A stretch of 64,000 bases of DNA from Pocillopora verrucosa. Taxonomy: Eukaryota > Cnidaria > Anthozoa > Scleractinia > Pocilloporidae. Both the position numbers and the translations under genes were made by a program. The notes below the pieces were generated by a model. It was not told the DNA's origin. It saw nothing but the letters and a program-made list of their open reading frames with translations, and did not search any database. Where the stretch lies: assembly GCF_036669915.1 (NCBI RefSeq), contig NC_089324.1, positions 13,021,618-13,085,617 of the forward strand, written 5' to 3'. This document shows positions 12,423 to 25,537 of this stretch, one piece after another. Each line of letters opens with the position of its first letter. The stretch's first letter is position 1.

Positions 12423-14630
12423 ATGGAGTCGCTTTTGGTAAATCTCAAGAAACAAGTTACCTGTTCGATTTGCCTGGATACCTACTCCGAGCCCAAAACT
12501 ATATCATGTCTTCACACGTTTTGTTGTGAATGTTTGGAGAAACATGCAAGAGTGAGCCAGAAGCATGGAAAATTCCGATGCCCCGAGTGTCAGGCAGCGA
12601 TCGATTTACCAGAAGGAAATCACTTCGACCGTTTGCCTACAGCTTTTTCCATAAAAGTTTGCTGAGTCTTCTCGCTGTTCGACAAAGTGGCGAAGCAAGT
12701 AGCATTACTTGTTATCAATGCAGCACAACCAACCCTCAGATGTACTACTGCTTTGATTGCGGACGATTCATGTGCCCTGATTGTTTCAACGCACATGAAT
12801 TGCTTAAAAAGTATTTTCAAGGACACAAAGTCACGCCAGTTCAAGACTTCAAAGCAGAAGATTACGAAGCATTGTTAAGGCGAAAACCATTTTGTTCTCA
12901 AGAGTTCCACGAGAGAGAAATTACACGGTTTTTTTGCTCGCAGTGTCAGGTTTGCATTTGTCCAATTTGCATAGTCACGGATCATCAAAACCATAAAGTT
13001 GTTCTTCTCGACAAAGCAGCACACGAGGAAAAGGATAACATCATTTCGGGCGCTAAATTGATCAAGAAAATGGAAAGCGAGCTCCAGGAAGTCATTAAGC
13101 AGTTTGAAGAAACCATTTCTAAGCTGGAAAGCAATATGGAAACGGCTAAGCGAGGCGTCAAGCAAACAGCGGAACAAATGATCGCAAATATTCGAGAGCG
13201 CGAGCGAGAGGCGTAAGAATCCCTCGAGGCAACACGTGTGTCGAGACTCCATAAAATTAACTTGGCCAAACAGGAAGTGGAATCCTTAGTAAAACAAATG
13301 AACCAAGCAGCTCAGTTTGCGGAAAACCTGGTGCAGAGAACCTCAAGCTCGGATATTATGCAGAACAAAGAAACTTTAAAGACCAAATTTGAAGAGCTTC
13401 TGCGAGTTGAAGTTCCAAAACATCAGCAGACGACATTCATCAAATTCACTGCGACATCTTAAAAGGACTTAAAACTGGGTTTTATTGAAGTCACCGAAGG
13501 CACCGCAAACGCAGCTAAATCAACTTTAGAAGGACTCGATCAAACTTTCCAGGCTGGTGTAGAAGCAGAGTTTACGTTTTGTCCAAAGAAATCTGGAGGA
13601 GAGATGAGTAACCAGGCTGGTCTTAGAGGTCGAGTTGAACTGCTGATTAAACCCGTCAAAGATGTTACAGACGTGATTGTTGAAGAGAAAGAAGACGGCA
13701 ATCTTAGACTGAAGTTTACTCCCAAAGTAGTTGGCGCCTATAGCACTGAGGTGAAGATTAATGGCGATAAACTACCGACCTGTCCCATGACTGTGCAGGT
13801 AAAAGAACGTGAACTTGTTGTGGTCGGTGAGTTGAAGTTAAAGTTCTCTCCTGGAGACAAGCCTGTAAACATTTATGGAATTGCTTTCAATACGAATGGC
13901 ACGATAGTTTTGACAGATAACCATGGCCACTGTGTTTATGTCTTTGACAAAAATGGCAACTGTTTGAGAAAAAGTGGAGGCGAGGGTAGCAATACAGGAC
14001 AATTTTGGTACCCTAGTGGCATTTCGTTTTTAAATGACAACGAAGTCCTAATCGCAGATAACGGCAATAGTAGAATACAACGACTTAATATTCAGACAGG
14101 AACTGTTGTGAAAAGTTTTGGAAAAAAAGGCAGAGAAAAAGGAGAGTTTGGCAATCCAGTGAACGTTACTGTGGATAATAAAGAACGCATTGTTGTAACC
14201 GAGTGGGGTAATGGTAGGATACAGGTGATGTCAAAGGAAGGAGAGTCTATTTTCACATTTGGAGACAAAGGACCAGAGAAACTTGATGGTCCAACCTGTT
14301 GCATTCTTAACAAAAACATGTTTCTCGTATCTGATGGAGGCAATAGCTGCATAAAAGCTTTTGATCAGTCGAACATTGTTATACAAGTTTGGCAAACAAG
14401 GGTATCAAGATGGAAAATTAAAAGCGCCGTATGGTTTGCTTGTAGACAGCTATAATAATCTTCTAGTATGTGACTTTTGCAATGAGCGAGTTCAGCAGTT
14501 TACTTTAGATGGTCGCTTCACCGGCAAAAGTATCACTCGTTTATCTCAACCTATGGCGATATTAACAGTAACAGACGGACGTATTCTTATTACTAGCTAT
14601 GATGAGAAAAAATTGTACATTTTGAAATAG
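12423..14630 (+). pseudogene. TRIM-NHL pseudogene, copy B (two-B-box subfamily)
   Basis: A full-length homologue of copy E with four breaks: a one-base loss after the RING (about 12638, CCTAACAGC reduced to CCTACAGC); a TTA-to-TAA nonsense codon in the coiled coil (13214-13216); a CAA-to-TAA nonsense codon before the filamin domain (13460-13462); and a two-base loss in the NHL region (after 14370). Unlike A, C, D and F, this subfamily has an extra B-box 1 (CYQC...CFDC...CPDC) before B-box 2. It keeps its 5' flank and promoter-like motifs. An in-frame ATG 21 bp upstream is also possible as the start. With four independent lesions it cannot make a normal protein. Confidence 0.9.
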
Positions 14631-16111
14631 ACTCTTTCAAAAGTGAACTTTGCAGTTTGAGCCGCTCCTTACCTGTGTTTTGTTTTATTTTTAATACTGT
14701 TTTACCACTTTTCTGGAAGAACTCTTAGCGATAATATCAAGACTTACAACTACTCTTGGAGACAAAAACCTTTTCACTCGAAGTAATTAGCCCAGGTCTT
14801 TTAAATTTGTCAGTTTCAGTCCATTTTAATCTTCTCCATCCCTTGCCATTTGGCCATCCATGTTTCTTCTCGGTTTATTAAGTTCTTTTTTAACTGTTTT
14901 TTCTACGATCTAAAGTTTTGTTTATTTTCTTAAAGGCCAATGTATTGTATGTTTTGTTCCATATAATAAGGTGAGACGAATTAGAAATGTATTGAATAAA
15001 TGAGACTTAAGAGTTATCTACAGTTTGTTGTTATGAATGATTAGAAAATAGCTTCCGGTTTCAAATTGAATAACATTTTGAAATAGTTATTTGAAAAACT
15101 TATCGGGAAACATCATTTTAAGAATTGCAAAATCATCACTACCTTGGTTTCCCTGGAAAATAAAACAAGTTATGTCGAGGTTATTAATACTTTAAATATA
15201 ATTGGCTATCAGGAAACTGGAGCTGAGGCAACAAATTAGAAAGAATTAAAAAATAATTCTTTCTTATCTCTTCCCTATTTCCGCACCAGCCCCCCCTTCC
15301 CCCGCCTCCCTCCTGATTTCCCGCGAACAAAGTGCGAGCGAACCGGGAAGAGAAATAAACAAGCGACATGTGGCTTATTTGCATAGATTAGCTCGCTTGT
15401 CTTGCTGGATGACTTTGAATTCTCATTCCTCATGATTACCGATGTTGTTGAACAATATACTCTATTTAATAACAAAAGCTACAACACTTGCAAAAAATAA
15501 CAAATAATTTAACTGTCCGTGCATGTTTGATAATCTCACCTTAATTCACAATTGTCCATTTTCGTAACGTGACGGCGTTTCGTTTCGATAATAAACTGTT
15601 TATTTAAGCTATTAAGTATGATTTCAATCATCTACTGAAACGAGTAAACTGAAGTAAACAGATACAGTTATAAGTCACAAGCTGAAGAGATCAACAAATT
15701 CATTGAATGTGATCAGTCAAGTCCTGACAGATTTCAGTTCTGGTTTCTCAGAAATTTAAATAAAGTCGTAAAAAGTAGCTTTATGGGTTTTTACAAGAAA
15801 AGTAGTGATTTTCTGTTTTCAATGAATTATGTCTTCAAAACCATAAGCGTTTAGATATCTATGTTTTCAAAGATCTCTGGCAATGACTAAACCGAGGATA
15901 TAAACTTCAAGTAAGACAGATGAGAAATATAGTCGAATGTCTCGCCAAAGGAATGCAAATCACGAATTATTGTTTCAGTTTCAGCTGATGACGTTGTTGT
16001 CAGCCAAATTTCCTTTTCTGTGAGAAGAGGCTGCCACTGACGAAGGAGTAAGTCTAAATTCTGAAATGCGATTGGTCAGAGGAAGTCAGCTGTCATGGAC
16101 TTTGTGCTGTT
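14631..16111. other. TRIM-unit intergenic flank (B to C)
   Basis: Repeated-unit flank without genes. It shows the usual 3' landmarks after a TRIM gene, the GACATGTGGCTTATTTGCATA segment near 15365, and the 5' landmark ATAGTCGAATGTCTCGCC near 15928 that comes before TRIM genes. A purine/pyrimidine-skewed CCCCCC/CCTCC stretch lies near 15288-15312. Confidence 0.6.
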
Positions 16112-16127
16112 TTCTTGGAAACTGAAA
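16112..16127 (+). promoter_or_regulatory. Overlapping GAS-like and IRF/ISRE-like sites upstream of TRIM C
   Basis: TTCTTGGAA (16112-16120) overlaps GAAACTGAAA (16118-16127). The composite ends 85 bp before the ATG, with an inverted CCAAT box at 16071-16075. GAAANNGAAA is the consensus bound by IRF proteins. Function is inferred. Confidence 0.35.
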
Positions 16128-16212
16128 TAGTAGCTGCTATTTCGTAGAAGTGTTTTGAAAGGGCTCGTCACTTGAAAAACAAACCAGTTTACCACATTTT
16201 AAGGCGATCGTA

Positions 16213-19200
16213 ATGAATCCTCTCTTAAAGAGTCTCAAGAAACAAGTTACTTGCTCAATTTGTCTCGATACCTACGCCGAGCCTAAAACTATATCATGTC
16301 TTCATACATTTTGCCGTGAGTGTTTAGAGAGACATGCAAGAGTGAGCCAGAGACAAGGGAAATTCAGATGCCCCGAGTGTCAGGCAGAAATCGATTTACC
16401 GCATGGAAATCGCTTCGACCGTTTGCCTAACAGCTTTTTTCACAAAAGTCTGTTAGGTGTCCTTGAAGCGGAAGATCGCCAAGCCATTCCGAGGCAACAA
16501 CAGGAGACTTGTTCGCAACATACGAAAGAAAGAGTACGATATTACTGTTCCTCGTGTGAGGCGTGTATTTGTCCAATTTGCGTCGCCGAAGACCACCGAG
16601 GCCATGCGTTTGACGTGCTTGAAAAAGCAGTACAAGAGGATAAGAAAAACATCATGTCGGCTGTCGAGACCATCAAGGAAAAGGTAAACTTGTTTCGAGC
16701 AGAGTTGAATCAATTAGACAAAACATCAGAGGATGTGGAAATGATTATTGCAATCGCTAAACAAGAAGTGTCGAAGGCAACTGAAGACGTGATCACAAAG
16801 ACGCAACAGCAAGAAAAACAGCTCTTAGAGTCTTTAGAAATGACGCGTAGGAGGAGAATGGAGCGAGTCACCTCGGCAAAACAAGAACTGAAATCTCTAA
16901 TAAAAAGAATTAACCAAGCAGCTGAATTTGCGGAGAATCTGGTGCAGCGAAGATCAGCTGCGGATATCATACAGAACAAACACATATTGAGGCAGAAACT
17001 TGAAGAGCTTCGTGGAGTCCAAGTTCCAAAACATCACCAGGCTACATTTGTCAAATTTGCCGCAGTATCGCAACACAACTTTAAACTGGGTTCTATTCAA
17101 GTCTCCGAGAAGCCTGCAATCGCAGCTAAATCAACTCTTGATGGACTGGAGAAGACTTTTCAGGCTAGTGTAGAAGCAAAGTTTACGTTTTGTCCACGGA
17201 CATCTGGAGGAGAGGTAAGTAACTTCGCTGATCTCGAAGATCAAGTCGAATTGCTAATAACACCTGCCAAAGATGTGACAAACGTGACTGTTGATGAGGA
17301 ATGCGACGGAAATGTTAGGCTGAAGTTTACACCCAAAGTACCCGGGGCCTACAGCATTGAAGTGAGGATTAATGGCGATAAACTACCAACCTGTCCCATG
17401 ACTGTGCAGGTAAAAGAACGTGAACTTGTTGTGGTCGGCGAGTTGAAGTTACAACTCTTTCCAGGGGACACGATTGAACGGTTAAGTGGAATTGCTGTGA
17501 ATACAGAAGGCCAGATTGTTGTGGCAGATACATTTGGCCACTATGTTTATGTCTTTGACAAAAATGGCAACCGTTTGAGAAAAACTGGAGGCGAGGGTAG
17601 CAATACAGGACAATTTGGTACCCTAATCGCATTTCGTTTTTAAATGAGAACGAAGTCCTAATTGCAGATTGCGGCAATAGCAGAATACAACGATTTAATT
17701 TTCAGACAGGAACTGTGGTGAAGAGTTTTGGAAAATTCGGCGAAGAAAAAGGAGAGCTAAATAATCCAGTAGACGTTACTGTGGATGATAAAGGGTCACT
17801 CGTGTTGCACGGCCTTACTGAAATTGACTGAAGATTGGAGAGCCTGCCTTGACAGAAGAGAAGCTGTTGCAGCGGTAGCTATCGACCTAAGTAAAGCTTT
17901 TGACTCTGTTTGTCACCCGCTTCTCCTAGCTAAATTAAAGGCATATGGTTTTACGCATGATGCGCTGGAAACTATGACCGCTTACCTTACTGGACGAAGA
18001 CAGAGAGTCAAACTTGATGGTGTATATTCTTCGTGGAGAACCGTTAAAACTGGTGTACCACAGGGGTCCCTGTTGGGTCCTCTCCTATTTAATTTGTATG
18101 TTAATGATCTTAATTATTTTATTACTAGTACGTCCTTGAGGCTATATGCTGACGACACTACTCATTACGCCTCTGATGTCTCACCAACAGTATTGCAGTA
18201 TATAATTAACTCTGATCTGAGCGTTCTATCGAGATGGTTCTCAATGAATTTTTTACAGATTAATGCCGCCAAAACGCAAGCTATCGCTATTGGCCCGTCT
18301 TCATACCAGTATGATTTCCATCTTAATGATTCTAATGTCCATACAAAGGACACACTCAAAATCCTTGGGGTGGTCCTAGATAGCAAATTAAACATTTAAA
18401 GCGCACATAAAGCAACAGCTTAATAAGGGATGCGCAAAGGCTTCGGCTTTGCGGAGAATACGTAAGTTTATTTCAAAGGACGTGTTAGTTCGTTTATATA
18501 AGGCCTATGTCCTCCCTCATCTCGAGTACTGCAGTCCCCTTTTACTGGGAGTAGGTAACGCGGAGACTACTAAAATAGAGACAACTAATTACTTTATATT
18601 AAGAACTATATTAGGCTTCTCGAAGTCTGTGTCATACGACTTCCTCCTCAAGTTGGCCGACATTAAGTCTTTGGAGAATCGTAGGCAATTCTAATCGTTG
18701 GTTATGTTATATAAGTGCTTGTATGATAAGGGGGCTCCTTATATAAGTGATTTTTTTCATTTTAGAAATGTACCGTATAGTTTACGCGGGCTCAGTACAA
18801 GGCTAGATTTACCTCCTTTTAATCTTGAGTTTTTACATCGGTCTTTTTCATTTTTAGCTAGTAAACTTTGGAATGCGCTACCCCCTAGACTCAGAGAATC
18901 TCAAGATATTGCTTCATTCAAGCGTTCTCTTAAAGCCCACATGGCTTAATGGTAGTGATTGTAAATATCGTTATTGTTAATATTGTTAATATTATAACTT
19001 CTAATTGATAGCTCTTGTCCATGATTTTCGATCCTGTTTTTAGTTTTTTTTAATAGATTTACTTAATATTTGTATTCTTACAGAAATTATGCTTTATTTC
19101 TAATTGTATATACACGTACACGTTTTAACGAGAACTTCTGTACTCCTAGGTGTCACGTGTTTAAATAAAGGATTGGATTGGATTGGATTGGAAAGAACGC

Positions 19201-19644
19201 ATTGTTGTAACTGAGTGGGGGAATAATAGGATTCAGGTGATGTCGAAGGAGGGAGAATCTATTTTTACATTTGGAGACAATGGCCCAGAGAAACTCCAAT
19301 ATCCAAACTGCTGCATTCTTAACAAAAACATTTTTCTCGTATCTGATGGAGGCAACCATTGCATCAAAGCTTTTGATCAGTCAGGAACATTCCTATACAA
19401 GTTCGGCAAAGAAGGGAATCAAGATGGACAATTTACAACGCCGTATGGTTTGCTTATAGATGGCTCCAATAATCTTCTAGTATGTGACTCTGGGAATAGC
19501 CGAGTTCAACAGTTTTCTTTAGACGGTCGCTTCACCGGCAAAAGTATCATTCGTTTATCTAAGCCTAAAGTGATAACAAAAGCACCAGACGGGCGTATTC
19601 TTGTTTCTAGCCATAATGACAAAAAAGTGTACATTTTGAAATAG
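16213..19644 (+). pseudogene. TRIM-NHL pseudogene, copy C, split by a LINE
   Basis: The reading frame runs from ATG 16213 through intact RING, single B-box, coiled coil and filamin domains into the first NHL blades. It then loses one T from a T-run (17614-17616; copy B has four Ts at the same place), which causes a stop at 17641. The shifted frame stays open to 17793, where a LINE fragment interrupts an NHL strand (VTVDDK/ERIVVTE). The rest of the propeller resumes at 19192 and runs to the stop at 19644. Without the insert and the one-base loss the protein would be about the size of A and D. The sequence is close to D. A truncated RING-BB-CC-filamin protein of 476 aa could still be made from the 5' part. 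Confidence 0.9.
17794..19191 (+). mobile_element. 5'-truncated non-LTR retrotransposon (LINE) inserted in TRIM C
   Basis: Contains the C-terminal part of a reverse transcriptase: AFDSV, GVPQGSLLGPLLFNLYVNDL and the catalytic YADDT, followed by the thumb region and the usual LINE C-terminal LWNALPPRLRE segment. The 5' end is missing. The frame is broken by a frameshift near 18395 and a TAA at 18692-18694. The 3' end has AATAAA followed by a (GGATT)n tail. A 4-bp target duplication, AAAG, lies at 17790-17793 and 19192-19195. The RT resembles the CR1/L2/Rex1-like group, but the clade is not certain. The copy is dead. Confidence 0.9.
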
Positions 19645-21296
19645 AATATTTTCAAAAGTAAACTTTGCTTCTTGAGCCGCTCCTTACCTGTAACTTGTTT
19701 TGTTTTTAATGCTTTTTTATCACTTGTCTGGAAGAACTCTTAGCGATCATATTTAGACTTACAATTACTCTTAGAGACAAAAACCTTAGTCGAGGCATTT
19801 CTGTACATCGTCGGTAGCGATTTGAATAATCTAGAGCAAGAAATTTAACGGCGAGTCCTCAAAAATGTCCAGTGCATCAGAAAAAGAACAAAACTAAAAA
19901 TTTGACTTTCTTTTTAGGTTGAGAATATATAGCAGGAAAACGTTAAGACTATGTGCTGCTTTTTGTAATCATTCATTGGTCAGGATAGATTAAGTCCGCT
20001 TTTTTTAAGCTCAGATAATATATCTTTAATTAAGCTTAAATTCAAGAACAATTTATGATTGATAATTTCACATGTATAAGTAATCAACGAGCACAAGAAG
20101 TAAGGTGACAACTATTTTTAAAAACTAAGCTCAAGTGTTAGTTTAAAACTGTTTTGACAAATAGTCTAAGGTTTTGTTTTATCTAATAAGGCGACAGAAA
20201 TTAGAAATGCACTGAATAAATAAGACTTAAAAGTTATTTATAGTTTGCTGTTACAAATGATTAGAAAATAACTTCCAGTTTTAAATTAAATAACAGTTGA
20301 AATAGTTATTTGAAAAATTCATCCTGAAACATTATTTCAAAAATTGCCAAATCTCAGACCTTGGTTTCCCTGGAAAGTGAAAGAGAGGTTATGTCAAATT
20401 CATTTATAGTGTAACTATAATCGGCCATCAGCAAAACCGGAGCCGAGGCAACAAAACTCCATACCTTTTCATGCGACAAAACAGGGATAAGCTGTGTTCG
20501 GGAAGAGTCAATAGAGTTGTAGGATTAACCCTCACAGATTTGAACATGTAGTTCTCAGTGCGCTATTTTAAAGTTTTTATACCCATAATAGGCTGAACTG
20601 CAGCGATTTCATGCTCGTATAAACTCCTTGGAAGATTTTTTCAGTAGATGTCCCTGATTGCGCAGCGAACTTGACTCATTCCGTGGAGGAAGCGAGTTCA
20701 CGGGGTTGGGTTTTAAACATTGTGAATCGCAAATGCCACAACGATTACAGCTCTTGCACGTATTGCAGACCTAGGAAGCTTCTCTTAATCCTGCTATAAT
20801 GGTTTGATGGATCACTCTATGAAGGAATCAAACCGGAAAGTTTTGCATTTTTGTTCTTTCGAGCGCTACTTTTATCGTAAGATATAATTTTTGGGAAAAA
20901 AAAAAGAAAAATTTTAAGGAGTAACTGTAATGCTTTTTTCATTTCCAACAGAGAAAATGACTCGAAAATAAGGCAATAAATAAATGAGTTAATAAATGAA
21001 TCAAAAATGATAAAAAAAAAAAAAAAAACATTTGTCTCTGACCTCGAAAAGCTATTGTCGATTTATCGTAAGGTGACGGCGTTTCGTTTCGATAATAATG
21101 CTGTCGATTAAAACTATCAGTTATGATTTCCATCGTCAACTGAAGTAAACTGAAGTATTGTCTTATTGTTTTTGTTTGTTTTTTTTAACCTTCAATTTAT
21201 TTGTCTCTTCCCAGTTTTACAAATTGTATCTCGCTTTAAGAGACTTAATCAGGATTCGACAGGGAATCAAATTCCAGGATATTAAGAGGAATATGT
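19645..21296. other. TRIM-unit 3' flank after copy C
   Basis: Shows the common flank landmarks: the GAGACAAAAACCTTAG segment after the gene, GGTTTTGTTTTATCTAATAAGG near 20170, and CAGCTCTTGCACGTATTGCAG near 20750. It runs up to the TTAA where the inverted-repeat element begins. No gene seen. Confidence 0.6.
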
Positions 21297-21300
21297 TTAA

Positions 21301-22216
21301 GAGAGGTATCAGTAATTTTCGAGAATCCGGCGACAGAAGCAAAAATTCAACTTTTTTTTTATTTGCTCCAAAAGACCCTTTGGTGAATCGTTTTCAAAAA
21401 CAATACTCAAAAGTTCCAGCGAGTTTTTATTTTGGAAAAAATACGAAAGTTCGAAATCGGCCAAAACGTACCCAATTTGCATAATTTCTATTGGGCTTTC
21501 AGTGCATTTTCACAACGCTCGTACAAGACAAAGAAAAATTGTCTTGGATTCATTTTTTCATAAGTTGTTTTTCATCCCTCGGAGTAGCTTTGCAACTATA
21601 TTTCATTTCTAACTGAACTTTCTTTCGTTTGAAACCACCCGCGTGAAATACACTATATTTTCTATTCCATTTGTACGCTGAATTTTTCTATATATTTTAG
21701 ACGACCATAACATCGGGGGTATACGAATGTACATAAAATAAAAGAGCTCTTTTCAACGAGAAATTATTCGTGTTTATCATGTAAAAATATTATTTTTGGC
21801 CCGTGAAAAGCGAGCGCGCCAGACCAAAATATATAGCGTGCATTTTCACGGAGTTAGGCCATTTTTCTTGCTGTACTCCTACTGCAAATCGCACGCTATT
21901 GGGACAAAACTCGACGTGTTTGATCTCTACTTCAGTTTTGATTCATTTAAATATATCCATTTTAACTTAAAAATTAACCTACCTTTATTGTTAAGTGAAC
22001 AAACCACCGTTTTAGGGAAAGTTTTTGAGTTGGCTTTTCTCGAGTGATAAATAAACAAATCGCTGTTTATAAAGATACCAGCTCTGTCGATGTGTTTTTA
22101 GCTGAAAAACCGATGGGAAAATCGTAGCGTTTCTTTCTCCTGTCGTTTATTACTTTAAAGATTTGCTAAAATCAGGAAATAGGGCACTTGTACAAAACCA
22201 AAACATTCATTAGTCT
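21301..22216 (+). repeat. Left arm of long inverted repeat
   Basis: Matches the reverse complement of 25538-26454 with scattered substitutions and small indels. Shared landmarks include TTTTCGAGAATCCGGCGACA near the outer end and CACTTGTACAAAACCAAAAC at the inner end. A transcript across both arms would fold into a hairpin of about 0.9 kb. Confidence 0.92.
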
Positions 22217-24005
22217 ACAATTTGATTGTTTATTATCATTATCGCACAGTTCACAATAAGGAAACTGTAACAGGAGAGGAGATTTTAAATTCACAAGCCG
22301 CGTGCTTGTTGAAGTACAAGTTCCCGAGTGTAACAATTTCGGCTTTTCGGGAAACTCTGCCCCCCTTATTTGATAGGAATTATCAATAGCCCCATACAAT
22401 TTATTAACTGCACCATGTTTCCAGAAAATAAGACTGGAAAATGGTTTTTCCACTTTCCACCATAAAGAAATTTCACCTAGAAATAGTATTTGTAGCGTGA
22501 CTGCGTGACCTTTCATGAGAAGTAGAATTGTTTTTCTTTTTTTTTAAGAAGACACCTCCAGAAAGTTCTTTATCCTTCTCTCATCTTATTTGCCTGATTT
22601 TTGACTGCAAATATCATCTGCATTTGGCATTATTTTCGCTGATTGTCATGGCCTTTCCTGCGTGCACGTGCGAGCAAGTTCATATACAGCACTCTTTCGA
22701 GTTTCTTTGCGTGGTGTCGGGCATAAGTGTGTAGGTCTAGCTCAAAAGATATCTGCGCGCCGCAACACGGGTTTCTATGTTTTCTCCTTTTTCTTTATTT
22801 GTATTTTTATTCTCCTCCTTGCATTATCACACATGTATGTTTTTTTTAATCCTTCGGCGCGTTCCCTCAGATTTGGAAGTAGGCTATGAAAAGTCAATAT
22901 TGACCAGAACTAAAACCTTTTCTATCACTATTTGTTTCAAAGAACCCCTATTATTTATAACTTTATTTCTCAAGAGAATATGGTTTTATTTTCCATTTAC
23001 TTCCATTAGTACATGAAACTAGGTTCCAATAAGTTTTTTTGTTTCGTGACTCCCAAAAGCTGTTTGCGACAACATCAGTTGAGAAATCAAAAGCAAAACT
23101 CCTTGATGAAGTCTACTATTGTCAGACGAAATGCGTGAGAGATAAATACAAGTTTTTACTTTCTCAGTTCGTGCAGTGAGTTCGACAGAAAAATTAAAAA
23201 TTTAATCACCCTGTCATAATCAATGATTTGATACCGTAAGTACCAATTTAGGTACATCATTGGGCTTTGATCACAATAATGAAAAAAAATGTGCGTTTCC
23301 CCACGCTCGCCACATTTATTCTTTGGAAAATTATTTTACTGGAGGGTGATGTCGCTTAGCTTGGTGCGTCTTGACTCTGGCCGACGAAAATTATCGAGGT
23401 AAACCCCATGAAGTTCTTGTCAAATGTTTTATAAACTTTGTCTACCCTTGATTTGCACGCAATAAAAGGCAAATTCCGAACGATATTTCAAAATATTTTA
23501 TTCACTGGTCAATTTATGACTGGTCAATTTTTTGTGACAGCCAAAGATAGACATCTCTGAAACTCTTAAAGAATTTATACTGCCGGTAATATTTTCCTCC
23601 TTCTCGCAACAGCGCAACAGACATTGTTAATCCTATGTAGTGTAGGTTTATCAGTTGTATTACGTCTTCATAGTGATGCCGTATAAGAAATCGAGTGTCT
23701 AAAAGGCTCTCAATTCTTGCGCTGGCCAGGGACGGCAACAGCTCACACGTCTAAACTCGTGGGTGTACAGCATAAAAAATAAAAAAAATTGAGAGACGTC
23801 AATGTATCCCAAACATGCGTTTCGTCCGAGAAGAAGCTTATTCTAGCGCGTATTGGCTTATTTGGAGATTAAGGCCGCGATTTCCCGATATATCTCAAAT
23901 ATAGTGCACAACTTGGTTTGAGATTCAGACCTTCGGGTTTGTAAATGCCAGTATCCTCGTCATAAAAATCGGAGAAGTAAAGTTGAGAGAGAGGTGAATC
24001 TGAAG

Positions 24006-24828
24006 ATGGCAGAAGAAATCAAAGCTGGTGGCAAGTCTTCCTGGTGGCAAGGTGACCGTAAACCTAATAGAACGCGTACTGTAACTGCTATCTTAGAGTC
24101 AGCAATGAATAAGGAAAAAGGGCAAGAAGAGCGCTTATCTGAACATCAGTTTTCCTAACTAATGATTTGTGACTGAAATGAACTTTATATCATATGATTG
24201 CTTGAGATACGCAGGTACTGTAGAGACACTCACATAAATAGAGGTGGGCGACCCTCCCTCTGACTTTCAAACTGCGACAAGTTTATAGCGCAGACCAGCT
24301 GGCACAGTTTGGAGCACCTCAGGGTCTCACTAGGCTCATCGCATTAGAAACCTTCAGCAAACTAATCGTAGAAGTGGGAGGTTATCAGCAACGTGCACAG
24401 ATCCCTGAACGCGGGTCATTGCGAGAACTATAACCAATCCGTCACAGACAGAACAAGAAAGCGAGATATTCTTGTAAGAGGAAGGATGTATCAAGACGTT
24501 TCAGTCATTGGCTGCCATCCAAAAGCACCCTAACAAAGGCAACACAGTGAAGCTGACAAAAAAATCCGCCTACGATAAGATCAAGAGAAAATGGACGAAG
24601 ACCGGCTTGCCATTTTAAAGGGGGTGGCTACGTTCAAGGTCGGACCTCAGGTAAACTTCTGACGAAACATCCCTAACTAGCCAAATGGACTTTGCATGGG
24701 CTCTTTGGAAAACACAAAAACCAGCCACCTTTTCTCAGAAAGCAAAGAATTATCTCCTTGACATGAGCTGGACAGGGGAGGAAACTAGTAAGGCAACCGC
24801 CTCTAACAAGACAGAAGATAAGGAGTGA
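24006..24828 (+). pseudogene. Decayed gene fragments inside the inverted-repeat element
   Basis: Three short frames read like protein. One of 50 aa starts at ATG 24006 and stops at 24158. A second at 24481-24618 contains an EGCIKTFQ...KH stretch like half of a C2H2 zinc finger. A third of 47 aa at 24685-24828 starts MDFAWALWKTQK. The last two resemble, from memory, consecutive parts of a multi-copy cnidarian family with one zinc finger followed by a MGWALK...F...QK.YL...F..GE.TG motif. Stops and frame changes separate them, so the source gene is dead or its exons are scattered. Confidence 0.35.
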
Positions 24829-25537
24829 CCTTGCAAATTTAGACGAAGACTGCAGGAGAGGGTACAGCTGCTATTAAGCTAAAAAAAATAATAAAGATCT
24901 TTGCATCTCACTTTTCAAAGTTGTCAAATATTTGGATGAATCGAAAAGTCTAAAAACTCAGTCGTTTATTTGCCTCTGTTGATTGACAAGCCGTCAATCA
25001 AATTGACTGATACTTGAGGTGGACATTAACTAAGGATCAAGAAAAACCGGGGGGTGGTCTATATCCCCCCGGAAAAAACAAAACAGAAACCAGTTTGTCG
25101 TTTTTAGTTTTGGGGTAGATCCTTTAAACTGGCAAAGTTTCGTTGAAATCGGTGAGATGGAATGTGCACGACTGCCCGGTGCTACATGCCATTTTTCTCG
25201 GATTTCTTCGACAATTTTTACCAACAGAATTCCAGCCTGCAGTTGATTTGAAAATGTATCTAAACAGGTGAACTACACAAACATACTATTTTAATTAAAG
25301 TGACAGTGCTAGAAATCTATAAAAGCAACCGGGCAAAACACCGAAGTTCATGCACAATTAAGCGAGTATTTTCATGCGACAACTACATGTTTCGAATATT
25401 TTACGTGTGCGAAGATTTTATTTAGCTCACGCTCACGTATTTACAACAACATTTATAGTTACATGTAATTTACTCTAAAGTCATGCCAGTGGGATAGATT
25501 GTAAATTAAAGAACAATATATGCGACGGGCCAATTTC

